A stretch of DNA of 64,000 nt from Verrucomicrobiota bacterium (GTDB taxonomy: Bacteria > Verrucomicrobiota > Verrucomicrobiia > Limisphaerales > JACRJZ01): positions 1 through 64,000 of the forward strand of contig JACRJZ010000163.1 in assembly GCA_016219875.1 (NCBI GenBank). Reading direction: 5' to 3'. This document shows, piece after piece, positions 42,901-52,417 of this stretch. Numbering within the stretch: the stretch's first letter is position 1; each line of letters begins with the position of its first letter. The notes beneath the pieces were generated by a model that saw only the letters and a program-made list of their open reading frames with translations, did no database searches and was not told the DNA's origin. The position numbers and the translations under genes are program-made.

Positions 42901-45900
42901 CCCCGTTCGACGACACGCAAATCGAACTGCCCGCCGACTACACGGTTCGGGCGGCGGCCATCGGCCATCTGTCTGCGGCGGCCAGCGTGACGGTGTTCGA
43001 CAATGACCTGCCCGCTGTCGGTCTCTCGCTGGCGCGGACGAGCATCAACGAGGGTGACGGGATTCAGGCCACGCTCGCCACGGTCGTGCGTAGCATCGTG
43101 AGTGATCGCGCGCTGACCATCGAATTGGCCAACAGCGATCCGACGGCCGTGAGCGTGCCTACCCGCGTCGTGATTCCGGCGAATCAGGCGATGGCCACGT
43201 TCGCCGTGGCCGCCGTGGACGATGCCGTTGACCGTGGTCCGCGAACCGTCGTGTTGACGCCGTATGTGCTGGCCACCAGCCAGAACGTGCGCCTGGCTCA
43301 GGGTAATTCCGCCAGCCTGACCGTGCTGGACAACGACGGCCCGGCGCTGCGGGTGGCCGTGATGAAGAAGTTGGTGGGTGAGGGATTGAACCCCGCCACG
43401 ACTGCGACCGTGTCGCGCAACACGCCTGCCACGAACGCGCTCCTGGTGACGCTGGAGTCGAGCGACCTCAGCGAAGCCACCGTGCCGCCGACCGTCACGA
43501 TTCCAGCCGGTCAGACGAGTCAGACCTTCACGATGGCCAGCCTGAACGATGCGACGAATGACGGCAACCAGACCGTGATCCTCACCGCCAGCGCGCCCGA
43601 CTTCACGCCGGGTTCGGACATCGTGGTAGTGACCGATCTCGCATTGCCTGACTTGATCGTGGAGAGCATCGCGGGGCCAGCGACCGCCGCTACGGAGGAA
43701 TACGTGACCGTCAATTGCCGCGTGTCCAATCAGGGCCTGGCAACCACCGCCACGAACTTCCTCACGCGAATCTATTTCTCCTCCGATGCCCTCATTGGCG
43801 ACGACACGCTGGCGGGGGAGTTCCAATTCCAAGGCGTGATTCCGCCGGGCCAGTACTTCGAGCAGGCACTCCAGGTGCGCTTGCCGCAAACGGTCGGAGA
43901 CCTCTGGCTGGTGGCGCAAACCGACGTGGAGCAGCGTATCCCCGAGGCGCTGGAAGACAACAACGCCAGCATCAGTGCCGCCCCCATCCAGGTCAGAGTT
44001 GCCTACGGGGCCTATGTGCAAACCAGCCTCACGAGCGCGCCGGCCGGAACGCCAGTGCCGCTCACGGGAAGAGCCACGAACAGCTTTGGCGGCGGTGCGC
44101 CGTTCAGACTGGTCAACATTCACCTGTGGGTGCGCGGGATGGAACGGGTGATTTCTGCCCTCACAGACTCCGACGGGAACTTCACCGCGACGTTCCAGCC
44201 GCTCGCGAACGAAGCCGGCACGTATGAAATCTTCGCCACGCATCCGGTCGTGGGGCAAGCCGCCGGGCAGGACACCTTCACCTTGCTGGGGATGCAGGCC
44301 GATCCGACGACCGCTTCGCTGAAGATCATCGAACAAACGAGCGCCACGAGAACCGTGCGCCTGGAGAACTTGGGCGACGTGCCGTTGACCGGCCTCGACG
44401 CGACTGTGCTCAGCCAACCGAATGGTCTCGAAGTCACGCTGCGTTTGGAAGAAGCCGGCGCCTCCGAGCCGGCGCAAACCCGTAGCGCAGATTTCCAATC
44501 TGCCGTATCGCAGGTTTTCAACCTGCAGACCGCCGTGAAAGCTCCCGCGCCCAGCCGACTGCAAGTCGGCGATACAGCAGACTACAAGTCTGCGCTACCA
44601 GCTTCGCCGAAAGACGGCGCGACGACGCTGCCCGGAAGCGGAGCGTTGAACCTCATTTGCACCTTTAACGCCGGCCTCGGGGCAAGCGCAGGCCCGGCGC
44701 AAATCCGCGTGACCAGCGCGGAAGGGGCCTCCGTGGACATCACCTTCAACCTCACCGTGGAGGAGTTGCGGCCCCGCTTGGTGGCCAACCCGCCCAGCTT
44801 GTTGTCCGGCATGGTGCGCGGACAGCAGCGCGCCGTGGAGTTCGAGGTGGTAAACCAAGGCGGCCTCGCCACCGGGCCGCTCACCGTGGCGTTGCCTCTG
44901 GTGACGTGGCTGCAAGTCGCCTGCACCAATCCGCTGCCGCCCCTCGCGCCCGGCGAAACGAACCGCGTCACGCTATTACTCACACCGGACGCCGGCCTGC
45001 CACTGGGCCCCTACACCGGCGGGCTGGTTCTGAGCAGCAGCAACGCTTCGCTCCAGGTGCCCTTCGAGTTCCGCGCCCTCTCGGAAGCCAGGGGAGATTT
45101 GCTGGTCACCGCGGTGGACGAATTGACCACCTTTGCCGAAGGCGCGCCCAAGGTCGTCGGGGCCAAGGTGGTGGTTCGCGATCTTCTCACCCGGGCTGAA
45201 GTGGGCGGCGGGCTTACGGACACGAATGGGCAATGCTTGTTCATCCAGTTGCCTGAAGCCGTGTACGAAGTCGAGGTCACGGCCCAGAAGCATCAGGGCA
45301 ACCGGCTCACGGGCCGCGTGCTGCCCGGCCAAACCAACGCAGTCGAAGCTTTCCTGTCGTACCAAGCCGTCCAGTATTCGTGGTCCATTGTGCCCGTGGC
45401 CACGGAAGACCGCTATCGCGTGAGCGTCGAGACGGTCTTTGAAACGGCCGTGCCCATCCCCGTGGTGACGGTCGAACCGCGTCGCATAGACTTGGCCACG
45501 ATCACCAACGACACCGCGCAGGTTGAGCTGCGAATCAGCAATCACGGCCTGATCGCCGCGCAGAACATGCGGTTGCGGCTGCCGACGCATCCGGACTGGG
45601 TGTTCTCCACGCTGGTGACGAACATTGGCACCTTGCCAGCCCAGAGCACACTCACGCTCCCGGTGCTGATTGCGAAGAAGTCGGCGTCCAGCCCAGCCTC
45701 GCCTAACCGAAGTCCGAAAGATGGCGGAGCACCCGGCCCGTGCAGTGCGCCATTGCATGTAGGGTGGGAACTCGAGTGCGGGGACCGAAAGCTCGACTAT
45801 TCCACCCAGGTAACCGCCGACAACGCCCGCCCGGATTGCGGGAGCTGGCATCCGTTGATCGGATGGTGCTGTATCACGGGCGACACAGAGTATGGCCCTC

Positions 45901-48900
45901 CAGGGCCTCGCGACTCCGGGGGACCCGGTGTACCCAATATTTATGCCCCGTTCGAGTTTCAATGCTCGCCGAGCCTGTGTGAGTGTGGCTGGTGGCCGCG
46001 GCTCTGCATCGAAGGTTCGGTGTCGATCAGCCCCGATGGATTGGCGAACAAGCTCAAGGACAAGATTCTCGCGCTGGTGGGCACCACCACCGGGGTGCTC
46101 GTCCGGGACCCGGAGATCACCGTGCAGGCGGGCGGCAGTCTGTGTTCGTGCTGCGAAAACAGTCATGTGTCGTGGGAGGGAGAAGCGTCGGCGAGTGCTT
46201 CCATCAAGGTCACGGTGGCGATCGGCCTGGTGGGCGAGTTCGAGGTGCCAGAGGTTTCCGGTTGGACGAACTTGGCTGCCCATGCTTATGGCGTCATTGG
46301 CTTGGAACTCAAGTTGGAGGGCAGTGTTTCCATTAACGCTTCGCGGGCGTGCAACGGGCCAGTGAGCCTGTGCCTGGAAGGCGAAGTGACGCTCCAGGCC
46401 CTCGCGGGCGCAACGGGCGAGGTCGAAGTCTCGGCCAAGCCTCTCCAGCCAACCATGGTCGGAACGAACGCCTACTTCCCGGACTTCTCCGGCAAGATTT
46501 CGGGTCAGTTCGGAATCTCGGGGAATTTGACGGCCAAGGTGAGCGGCTGTCTGGACGAAAACGGCGAGAGTGAAATCGGCATGGAACTCTGCGGACAGGT
46601 CTGGTTTCGCGCGAATTGCTCGGGGAGCATCTCAGCGACAGTGCCTGTGGCCGCCGGCGGCGGCACCAACGATGTGGAAGTCAGCGCGAGCATGTCGCTG
46701 AATTGGGACCGGAAGCTCTGGGAAGCCGGCGAGTGCGGAGAAGATAAAAAACGCGCGCCCAAGGACGATGGCGGAGGTTCCGGCGTCACCCCAATCAGCC
46801 GGAGTGATGTTCTCTTGTCGGATGCCGCCTTGCACGCGCTCTTCGGCCATACACCGCTGCCCAGCTCCGGGGTCTGCGCCCACGTAAAGGTGCGCCTGGA
46901 TCAGGATGCGGTGGTCAGCCGCGATGCCTTCCATGCCAGCCTCACGCTGGACAACTCCGCCGACACGCCGTTGGAGCAAGTCCAGGTATTGCTGACGGTC
47001 CAGGACGCCGGCGGACTCGACATGACGGAGCGATTCAGTATTGCGCCACCCACGCTCGAGGGCGTGACGGCCGTGGATGGCTCGGGACTCATTGCCGCCG
47101 GTGCGAGTGGCAGCGCCGGATGGGAGATCATCCCTGGCGACAACGCCGCCTTGACCGAGCCTACCGCCTACTTTGTATCGGGCCACATCCGCTATGTGCA
47201 GGAGGGAGAGGCCACCACCATACCGATCACACCCACCCGAATCTACGTCCTGCCCAGCCCGAAGTTGCGGCTGGATTACTTCCACGAGCGCGACGTTTTT
47301 AGCGACGATCCGTTCACTGACGAAATCGAACCGGCTGTGCCCTACAGTCTCGCCGTGCTCGTGCAGAACACGGGCGAGGGCACGGCGTACAACTTCCAGA
47401 TCAAGTCGGCCCAGCCGCGGATCGTGGAGAACGAAAAGGGCCTGCTGATCGACTTCAAGATTCTCGCCACCGAAGTCGCCGGGAAGAACCTCGTGCCTTC
47501 GTTGACCGCGAACTTCGGCGACATCACGAACCATCAAACCACCGTGGGCCGTTGGTTGATGACTTCGACGCTGCAAGGTCATTTCGTTGACTACAGCGCC
47601 ACCTTTGAGCACGTGAACGCCCGGGGCGAAACCCGGCCTTCGATTCTGGATCAAGTCACGATTCACGAGATGATCCATCTGGTGCAAGCCGGCGGCACGT
47701 TCGAGGACAGCATGCCCGACTTCCTCGTGAACGACGTGCCTGATCCCTACGGGCGGCCGGACACGCTCTGGTTAAGCGACGGCAAGGCGCTGCCGGTAAG
47801 CATCGTCGAGCAGGCCACGCACGATGGCGCGCCCAACTCGGGCGACTTGGTGGTTCACCTCACCGCCACGTTGCCGGAGCAGTGGAGCTATTTGCGCGTG
47901 TTTGATCCGGGCAATGGAGGCTTCCGCCTGAGTCGAGTGGAACGCTCGGATGGCACAGTCATCCCGCTGGGAGTCAACGTCTGGACGACGGATCGCACCT
48001 TCACCGGCTTGGGCCGGCGGCCCACGCGCGAAAACATCCTGCACCTGCTCGATCATCACACCAACACCACCGCCGAGGTTTACACGCTCACCTACGTGCC
48101 CTTGCCGGCGGTCGATCTCACGGCGCCCAGCAGCCGCGTGGCGACGCTCCCGTCCGAGAGCACCAGCCAGATTCCGGTCGCGTGGAACGGCGACGACAAC
48201 ACCGGCGGCAGCGGCCTGGCGCTGTTCGACGTGTTCGTCTCCGAGAACCGCGGCCCGTTTGTGCCATGGTTGCAGCAAACGACGCTCAACGGCGCCATCT
48301 ACGCCGGCGCGCACGGCGGCACGTACGCCTTCTACACCGTGGCGACGGATCGCGCGGGCAACCGCGAGGCCGCCCCGACGACGCCCGACGCCACGACGAT
48401 CGTCACCCTCAGCAACCGCCCGCCGGAACTCCCCGTGCTGGCAGATCAGTTTGTGGATGAAGGCCGCGAATTCACCTTCACCGTCGCCGCAACAGACCTC
48501 GACCTGCCGAACGACTGGCTGACCTTCAGCCTCAGCGGCGCGCCTGCCGGCATGAGCATCAACCCGGACACCGGCCTCATCCGCTGGCTCACCGGTGAAG
48601 GCCACGGCCCCGGCACCAATCCTGTGACCGTGATCGTGCGCGACAATGGCCTGCTGGCCCTGAGCGCAACCAGCGTGGTCAGCGTGGTCGTGCGGGAGGT
48701 CAACACCGCCCCGACGCTCGCGCCCATCGCCAACCGCACCATCAACGAAGGCTTCGCGCTGGCCATCACCAACGCAGCGACAGACCCCGATCGCCCGGCC
48801 AACTGGCTCGCCTACACCCTCGGTCCCGGCGCGCCGCTCGGAGCGACCATTGACCCCGCGACCGGTGTCTTCTCGTGGCGGCCGACGGCCACTCAAGGCC

Positions 48901-49637
48901 CCAGCACAAACCAGTTCGCCGTCATCATCAGCGACAACGGCACGCCCAGCCTGAGCGCAACTCAACAGTTCACGGTGATCGTCCGCGACTCGCGCGCCGA
49001 CTTCACCGTCAGCCTCGGCTCGACCAACCTCTTGGCCGGCGAAAGCAACGCCGTGCCGATCTGGTTGAACTCGGGCCTGGAATTGCAGTCGCTCAGCTTC
49101 GACCTCGACATGGCCAGCCCGCTGTTGACCGATCTCGCCCTGCAACCCGTCGCTCCGGAAGTCGGCTCCGCGCTGCTGCTGGCCGCCGGCTCGAATCGCT
49201 GGCAGCTCGAATTCACCGCCACGCCCGGCCTGGCGCTGCAAGGCGTGATGCCGCTCGCCCAGTTGCATTTCATCGCCGTCTCGAACGGTCCTTCGGCCAT
49301 CGTGCCGCTCGACGGGGCGAACCTGGTGGGTGAGCAGCCGGGTTGGCTGCTGGCCACCAACAGCGCCGTGTTTGACGGACGCGTGATCGTGGTCTGCCGC
49401 GAACCCGTGCTGTGGTGTGAGCGCCTGGCGTGGCCGGAAGCAACCAACGGCGGCTTCTCGCTCCAGCTCTACGGCCAACCCGGCCGGGACTACGACTTGC
49501 AGTGGTCCACGAACATGACCGGGTCTGCGCCCTGGCAATCGTGGTTGAACCTGCCGCAAACCAACCGCGTGCTGCGCCTCGACTGGCCCAACGCCGGCGC
49601 CCCCGCGCTCTTCCTGCGCGCCCGCGAAGAGGAATGA
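39921..49637 (+). CDS. Giant secreted surface protein with CARDB, Calx-beta-like and Ig/cadherin-like domains
   Basis: 3238 residues, signal peptide MKTTTRILTLVIVIAGFAAI. In order: a beta-helix-like stretch (25-470); three CARDB repeats (about 475-850, e.g. LSWTVRNEGTNPASGSRADA); four Calx-beta-like repeats (about 830-1240, ending in TVTVLDVDAPQ-type strands); another CARDB; a repeat-coded insertion (1521-1560); a Cys-rich centre (about 1945-2080, CxxC groups such as CSCCENSH); more beta domains; two Ig/cadherin-like modules near 2830-3020 (LADQFVDEGREFTFTVAATD; APIANRTINEGFALAITNAA); and a cohesin-like end. No enzyme motif and no LPXTG or PEP-CTERM anchor is seen. It is probably an adhesin or matrix protein, possibly a polysaccharide-binding scaffold. 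Exact domain borders are estimates. Confidence 0.85.
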   Translation: MKTTTRILTLVIVIAGFAAISPAATVTWDGGGDGVSWHAAANWIDDRLPASTNDVVINVPTNVTVVFSNGSVTVRSVRCEGGFSLADGTLTVTSSNSQFNGPFTITNGATLVVRGAGTELTVNGPTAYSGGSLQPQQGGILRLPELRRIELTNQHLTFNVAGAGSTLDLSSVTNVALTGRILNIYATSGGKIDLSKAQITSLTADVYVDAGLLDLSAVSGSGIPSGSSLEVRNGGEIRMPGLTELTNTQLAIRGPGCRFPTDRLKAFLNGTLTVQRSTNDFSNLTNLLGSWINLELDSALVLTNVTSLSMTIGSVSFSARGPRCLLDLSGVTNVVAGYWFSLSTYNGGVINLSRAQIPDGQLTVWADGTGSLVDLSGLQNRWSESPTSTWDLHASDGGVILLPNITELNRADLSIADTGVIAFGPLHALTQSAVRVDGTTVALTNLVNTLGTTFTYQNGGQIVFPPAVDLVVPEVQGPSAVVAGQLIELSWTVRNEGTNPASGSRADAVYLSTDRAVGNDVFLGHFSSTEPLPAGATGSVTNTLIVPSSLDGTFYFIVAADSLYQFYEGAGETNNTFITTNTISISAPDLQVQSVTAPSAAQFGSTVDVTWVVKNTGSASASQVWSDRLYLTTNSSSLAGATVLRTLPARGALGPEASYTNTQPVTLPQQAGMLPGTYFILAATDWNNTQPESNEANNLGSRTVNLTLGPLPDLRVTQAIAPPTATPGQPVPLVWAAANQGTAAATGRWSEAISFFNANNSMETAAVLDFTNDLAAGDTLWRTQAVVLPLTFPAGTNQLIVRVDAWDEVFELDEDNNVLLITNLTLIPASLSLQVPLTQVEESASSPILVTLARNDHLDQPLLITLSVSDTNELSLPASVQMPAGMSIGTVELSVLRDGLVDGPKPVTITASAPGYPSAQQTVTVLDVDAPQLTLSLTSSNVLEGSSLPATVSSPFAAANALTVFLETSNPNQLSVPASVIIPAGSNSCAFQITPFDDTQIELPADYTVRAAAIGHLSAAASVTVFDNDLPAVGLSLARTSINEGDGIQATLATVVRSIVSDRALTIELANSDPTAVSVPTRVVIPANQAMATFAVAAVDDAVDRGPRTVVLTPYVLATSQNVRLAQGNSASLTVLDNDGPALRVAVMKKLVGEGLNPATTATVSRNTPATNALLVTLESSDLSEATVPPTVTIPAGQTSQTFTMASLNDATNDGNQTVILTASAPDFTPGSDIVVVTDLALPDLIVESIAGPATAATEEYVTVNCRVSNQGLATTATNFLTRIYFSSDALIGDDTLAGEFQFQGVIPPGQYFEQALQVRLPQTVGDLWLVAQTDVEQRIPEALEDNNASISAAPIQVRVAYGAYVQTSLTSAPAGTPVPLTGRATNSFGGGAPFRLVNIHLWVRGMERVISALTDSDGNFTATFQPLANEAGTYEIFATHPVVGQAAGQDTFTLLGMQADPTTASLKIIEQTSATRTVRLENLGDVPLTGLDATVLSQPNGLEVTLRLEEAGASEPAQTRSADFQSAVSQVFNLQTAVKAPAPSRLQVGDTADYKSALPASPKDGATTLPGSGALNLICTFNAGLGASAGPAQIRVTSAEGASVDITFNLTVEELRPRLVANPPSLLSGMVRGQQRAVEFEVVNQGGLATGPLTVALPLVTWLQVACTNPLPPLAPGETNRVTLLLTPDAGLPLGPYTGGLVLSSSNASLQVPFEFRALSEARGDLLVTAVDELTTFAEGAPKVVGAKVVVRDLLTRAEVGGGLTDTNGQCLFIQLPEAVYEVEVTAQKHQGNRLTGRVLPGQTNAVEAFLSYQAVQYSWSIVPVATEDRYRVSVETVFETAVPIPVVTVEPRRIDLATITNDTAQVELRISNHGLIAAQNMRLRLPTHPDWVFSTLVTNIGTLPAQSTLTLPVLIAKKSASSPASPNRSPKDGGAPGPCSAPLHVGWELECGDRKLDYSTQVTADNARPDCGSWHPLIGWCCITGDTEYGPPGPRDSGGPGVPNIYAPFEFQCSPSLCECGWWPRLCIEGSVSISPDGLANKLKDKILALVGTTTGVLVRDPEITVQAGGSLCSCCENSHVSWEGEASASASIKVTVAIGLVGEFEVPEVSGWTNLAAHAYGVIGLELKLEGSVSINASRACNGPVSLCLEGEVTLQALAGATGEVEVSAKPLQPTMVGTNAYFPDFSGKISGQFGISGNLTAKVSGCLDENGESEIGMELCGQVWFRANCSGSISATVPVAAGGGTNDVEVSASMSLNWDRKLWEAGECGEDKKRAPKDDGGGSGVTPISRSDVLLSDAALHALFGHTPLPSSGVCAHVKVRLDQDAVVSRDAFHASLTLDNSADTPLEQVQVLLTVQDAGGLDMTERFSIAPPTLEGVTAVDGSGLIAAGASGSAGWEIIPGDNAALTEPTAYFVSGHIRYVQEGEATTIPITPTRIYVLPSPKLRLDYFHERDVFSDDPFTDEIEPAVPYSLAVLVQNTGEGTAYNFQIKSAQPRIVENEKGLLIDFKILATEVAGKNLVPSLTANFGDITNHQTTVGRWLMTSTLQGHFVDYSATFEHVNARGETRPSILDQVTIHEMIHLVQAGGTFEDSMPDFLVNDVPDPYGRPDTLWLSDGKALPVSIVEQATHDGAPNSGDLVVHLTATLPEQWSYLRVFDPGNGGFRLSRVERSDGTVIPLGVNVWTTDRTFTGLGRRPTRENILHLLDHHTNTTAEVYTLTYVPLPAVDLTAPSSRVATLPSESTSQIPVAWNGDDNTGGSGLALFDVFVSENRGPFVPWLQQTTLNGAIYAGAHGGTYAFYTVATDRAGNREAAPTTPDATTIVTLSNRPPELPVLADQFVDEGREFTFTVAATDLDLPNDWLTFSLSGAPAGMSINPDTGLIRWLTGEGHGPGTNPVTVIVRDNGLLALSATSVVSVVVREVNTAPTLAPIANRTINEGFALAITNAATDPDRPANWLAYTLGPGAPLGATIDPATGVFSWRPTATQGPSTNQFAVIISDNGTPSLSATQQFTVIVRDSRADFTVSLGSTNLLAGESNAVPIWLNSGLELQSLSFDLDMASPLLTDLALQPVAPEVGSALLLAAGSNRWQLEFTATPGLALQGVMPLAQLHFIAVSNGPSAIVPLDGANLVGEQPGWLLATNSAVFDGRVIVVCREPVLWCERLAWPEATNGGFSLQLYGQPGRDYDLQWSTNMTGSAPWQSWLNLPQTNRVLRLDWPNAGAPALFLRAREEE
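44482..44598. repeat. GTAGCGCAGATTTnnAATCTGC element in the giant gene
   Basis: GTAGCGCAGATTTCCAATCT at 44482 onward faces CAGACTACAAGTCTGCGCTA to 44598, with inner hairpins GCAGGTTTTCAACCTGC and GCCGACTGCAAGTCGGC. In frame, coding about 40 residues (residues 1521-1560) that do not resemble the neighbouring domains. Same family as the 20.2-kb element. Confidence 0.88.
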
Positions 49638-49670
49638 CTCCGGCCCTACCTGTCTTCAAGAACTCGCCTG

Positions 49671-52307
49671 TTACCGCATTGGCTGGTGCCAGAGGGATTG
49701 CCAGTATTGGCGATCCGTTTCGTAAACGTCGATGGGATCGCCCGCCTGCCAAGTCGGGGAGAGGATGCCACAGCGTTTCATCTCCCGGACATATTCAGGC
49801 TCCGGACGGAACCCGGCCATGTTGAATCGGGTCATCGAGTCCAGATGGGCCTTGGCCTCTTGAATGCCGGCGAGCATCCGGCGGAAGTCTGGGTCATCGG
49901 TGCGGGTGAAGATGTCGCCGCAAAGGCCGTAGCCGCCGGCGGATTTCGCGAGCGGCGCCAGGAGCAGCAGGGATTTCTCCGGACGGGAAAGGTTGTAGAG
50001 AATGTGCCGCGAGAACTGAAGCCGCGGGTCGGCGAACTCTTTCATCCATTCCACAGAGCCGGGACGGAGCGCCCCGTCCTTGCGGGCCTTCAACCAGGGC
50101 GGCTCCCAGAAGCGGGGCCGGCCCCCGGCGTATTCGAGGTGGTGCAATTTGAAATCCAGATCGTCCGCCGGTGAACCCGGCAGCTTCAAGCGCCCGACGT
50201 GGCACGAGGCGCAGCGACGGTCCATCGCTTGCTGGGCGGCCTTCAAGCCGGGCCAACTCAGGTAGTCGATTTTCGGGCGGGTGCCGTATTGAAGGGCCGC
50301 GTAGGGGCCGATCATGCCGCTGCCCAGCGCCGCGTAGGTGCCGGGGAACGTGGCCGAAGCGTCGATCCAGAGCTTCACCATCCGCAGTTCCGGCGCGCTC
50401 AGCTTCACGTCGTGATGGGAGCCGCTCACCTTGTCCACGAGATCGCTCGCGGCACTGCCGATGGTGTAGGGCGCGTAACTTCCGCGGGCCAGGTCGCGGC
50501 CGTCTGCGATTTGCAGGCGCGCGGACAGCGTGAAGTAACTGTGCGTGAACATCGGCCCCTGGTCGCCGGTCAGGAGGGCGCGGCCTGAATACTTGTCGGC
50601 GTCGTGGCAACCGAGGCAATGCTGGTCCCAGATCGGCTGGATGTCCCGCGGGTAGTCGAAGACTTCGGGTGCGCCGGGAAGGGGCGTGATTTCGCTGGGC
50701 GGGCGCTGGGCGGCTTTCACGACGGGACCCTCACCCCGGCCCTCTCCCATCCGATGGGAGAGGGGGAACGGGGGACGCCTTGGGATGCTCGAAACCGCTC
50801 GGGCCAGCAGAGGCGCGGCCGCAGATTCTCCCTCTCCCATCGGATGGGAGAGGGCCGGGGTGAGGGTTTGGAAACTGGGCGGCGCGGCCGTGCGCTGTTC
50901 ATGGCAGCCGGTGCAAGTAGCGACTTCGCCCGGCATGACCGTCAGAAAACTAAGCATCCGTTTCACCGAGAGATCGTTTTCATCCAGCGCCACCAGTTGC
51001 AGGCTGCGCAGCGGCGGCACCCGCGCGTTGACTGAGCCGTCCTCTTCCACCGGCACCGTGCCCAGCACGCGGTTGAGCGTGTAGGAGCCGCCGTAGGTGA
51101 TGGGGTCCATCGAGCCGGTGTAGTTCACCGGCTTGGGCAGGTTTTCCAGGATGAGGAGACTCTTGATCGCGCCGCGCTGGATGCCATCCATGTTCCGGCC
51201 TTGGTAAATGTCGGTCACGATGATCTGCCCCATGGACTCGCCCAGCTTGACGCGCGGCGGGATGACTGGCTCGCGCGGTCGCGGTCGGAGAAGACGCGGC
51301 TCGTGCAACCATGCACCGCCGCGGGCCAGTTCACCTGCGAGCCGGTAAAGCTCCCGCGTTTCGCCCTGGGCGTTCATCGACAGCAATCGGTTCTCCTGCG
51401 CGACGAGGAAGGAATCCGCCGACACCGGATACGGATCGCGGAAGTTGAGGCCCGGATTGATGATCTGCTGCGCCTCGCGCGCGTCCGGGCCAAGGTCGGC
51501 GCTGACGAGCGCGATCCGTCCTTCGTGTTCCTGCCGGCCGTGGTTGGGCGAGTTGACCATGACGACGCGGGCGCTGCCAGGAATGGGCTTTGCATCCAGG
51601 AACACGTCGCCCGGATGCAAGTTGCCGTAGTAGGCCATCTGGCCGGTGCCGTCGGGGTTCATCGCCCAGAGGTGGTGAAAATGTTCGCGGGACCGGTCCA
51701 CGTATTCCCAGCGCGTGTAGAGAATCCGTCCGTCGGGAAGGACCCACGGCGTGTTGTCCTGCTCGATGTTGGAGGAGAGGGGGCGGAGGTTGCTCCCGTC
51801 GCCGTCGCACCGATGGATCGTCGCCACCGGCACGTACCAGCATGGCACCCAGCGTTGGCAGCGGCTGGAGCAGAAGACGATGCCGCCGTCGGGCAGGTAG
51901 GACGGCTCGATGTCGTCAAACGGGCCGTCGGTGAGCTGCCGCAAGCCGGAGCCGTCGGCGTGGATTTCATACAAGTGATAGTAAGGGGACCCGCCCTTGC
52001 GGTACGAGAAGAGGATGCGCTGTCCGTCGTAGTGAACTTGCGGATCGCGCACGCCGCCGTCGGGATCATCGAGCAACACCGCCAGCCGGCCCGTGTCGAG
52101 ATCGAGTTTGCAAAGCCGCCCACGCGCGCCGTAGCAGGTCTTGTTCACGTCGGTGATCTGGTGTCCGAAGTTCTCGTACCAATGCGGCCCCTTTGGTTGG
52201 CGGACGGCAAACACCACCTCTTCCGCGACCGCGGTGGACCAGGAGAGAAGCAGAAAGCAAAAGACCGCGGGAAGCCTCCCACCGTTCTTGAGCGCGCATA
52301 CAGGCAT
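49671..52307 (-). CDS. HzsA-related multihaem protein (hydrazine synthase alpha-like)
   Basis: 878 residues with a signal peptide. The first half is WD40/PD40-like propeller sequence (GGVRDPQVHYDGQRILFSYR; DGPFDDIEPSYLPDGGIVF). Three c-type haem motifs follow: CTGCH (464-468), CLGCH (564-568) and CASCH (699-703). Order and spacing match the HzsA-like family common in Planctomycetes and Verrucomicrobia outside anammox bacteria, where the role is unknown. It probably transfers electrons in the periplasm. A repeat-coded insertion of about 46 residues (LTPALSHPMGEGESAAAPLL... SHRMGEGRGEG, 481-527) separates the first two haem sites. No HzsB/C-like genes are here, so hydrazine synthesis is not implied. 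Confidence 0.85.
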   Translation of the reverse strand: MPVCALKNGGRLPAVFCFLLLSWSTAVAEEVVFAVRQPKGPHWYENFGHQITDVNKTCYGARGRLCKLDLDTGRLAVLLDDPDGGVRDPQVHYDGQRILFSYRKGGSPYYHLYEIHADGSGLRQLTDGPFDDIEPSYLPDGGIVFCSSRCQRWVPCWYVPVATIHRCDGDGSNLRPLSSNIEQDNTPWVLPDGRILYTRWEYVDRSREHFHHLWAMNPDGTGQMAYYGNLHPGDVFLDAKPIPGSARVVMVNSPNHGRQEHEGRIALVSADLGPDAREAQQIINPGLNFRDPYPVSADSFLVAQENRLLSMNAQGETRELYRLAGELARGGAWLHEPRLLRPRPREPVIPPRVKLGESMGQIIVTDIYQGRNMDGIQRGAIKSLLILENLPKPVNYTGSMDPITYGGSYTLNRVLGTVPVEEDGSVNARVPPLRSLQLVALDENDLSVKRMLSFLTVMPGEVATCTGCHEQRTAAPPSFQTLTPALSHPMGEGESAAAPLLARAVSSIPRRPPFPLSHRMGEGRGEGPVVKAAQRPPSEITPLPGAPEVFDYPRDIQPIWDQHCLGCHDADKYSGRALLTGDQGPMFTHSYFTLSARLQIADGRDLARGSYAPYTIGSAASDLVDKVSGSHHDVKLSAPELRMVKLWIDASATFPGTYAALGSGMIGPYAALQYGTRPKIDYLSWPGLKAAQQAMDRRCASCHVGRLKLPGSPADDLDFKLHHLEYAGGRPRFWEPPWLKARKDGALRPGSVEWMKEFADPRLQFSRHILYNLSRPEKSLLLLAPLAKSAGGYGLCGDIFTRTDDPDFRRMLAGIQEAKAHLDSMTRFNMAGFRPEPEYVREMKRCGILSPTWQAGDPIDVYETDRQYWQSLWHQPMR
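50727..50867. repeat. CCTCACCCCGGCCCTCTCCC inverted repeat, inside the HzsA-like gene
   Basis: Arms at 50727-50769 and 50826-50867 (ACCCTCACCCCGGCCCTCTC ... GAGGGCCGGGGTGAGGGT), each with an internal CCCATCCGATGGG mini-palindrome. In frame on the minus strand, giving the peptide TPALSHPMGEG and SHRMGEGRGEG between two haem sites. This is a widespread interspersed repeat type also seen in other phyla. Confidence 0.93.
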
Positions 52308-52417
52308 GACGCGAGGCTAGAGATCCTCGCGCCAGACTGGAAGCCCGGTTTTCAATTCGGCTTCCGATCCCGGGACTGCATCCAGCTTGGTCCCGTCCGC
52401 GCATCCCTTTCAAAAGG

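Noticed and set aside
42882..44564. 560-codon minus-strand frame inside the giant gene
   Set aside because: His/Arg/Gly-rich shadow with no recognisable fold.
49671..52307. Anammox hydrazine synthase
   Set aside because: Only an HzsA-like protein is present, no HzsB/C or other anammox genes, and the family is common outside anammox bacteria.
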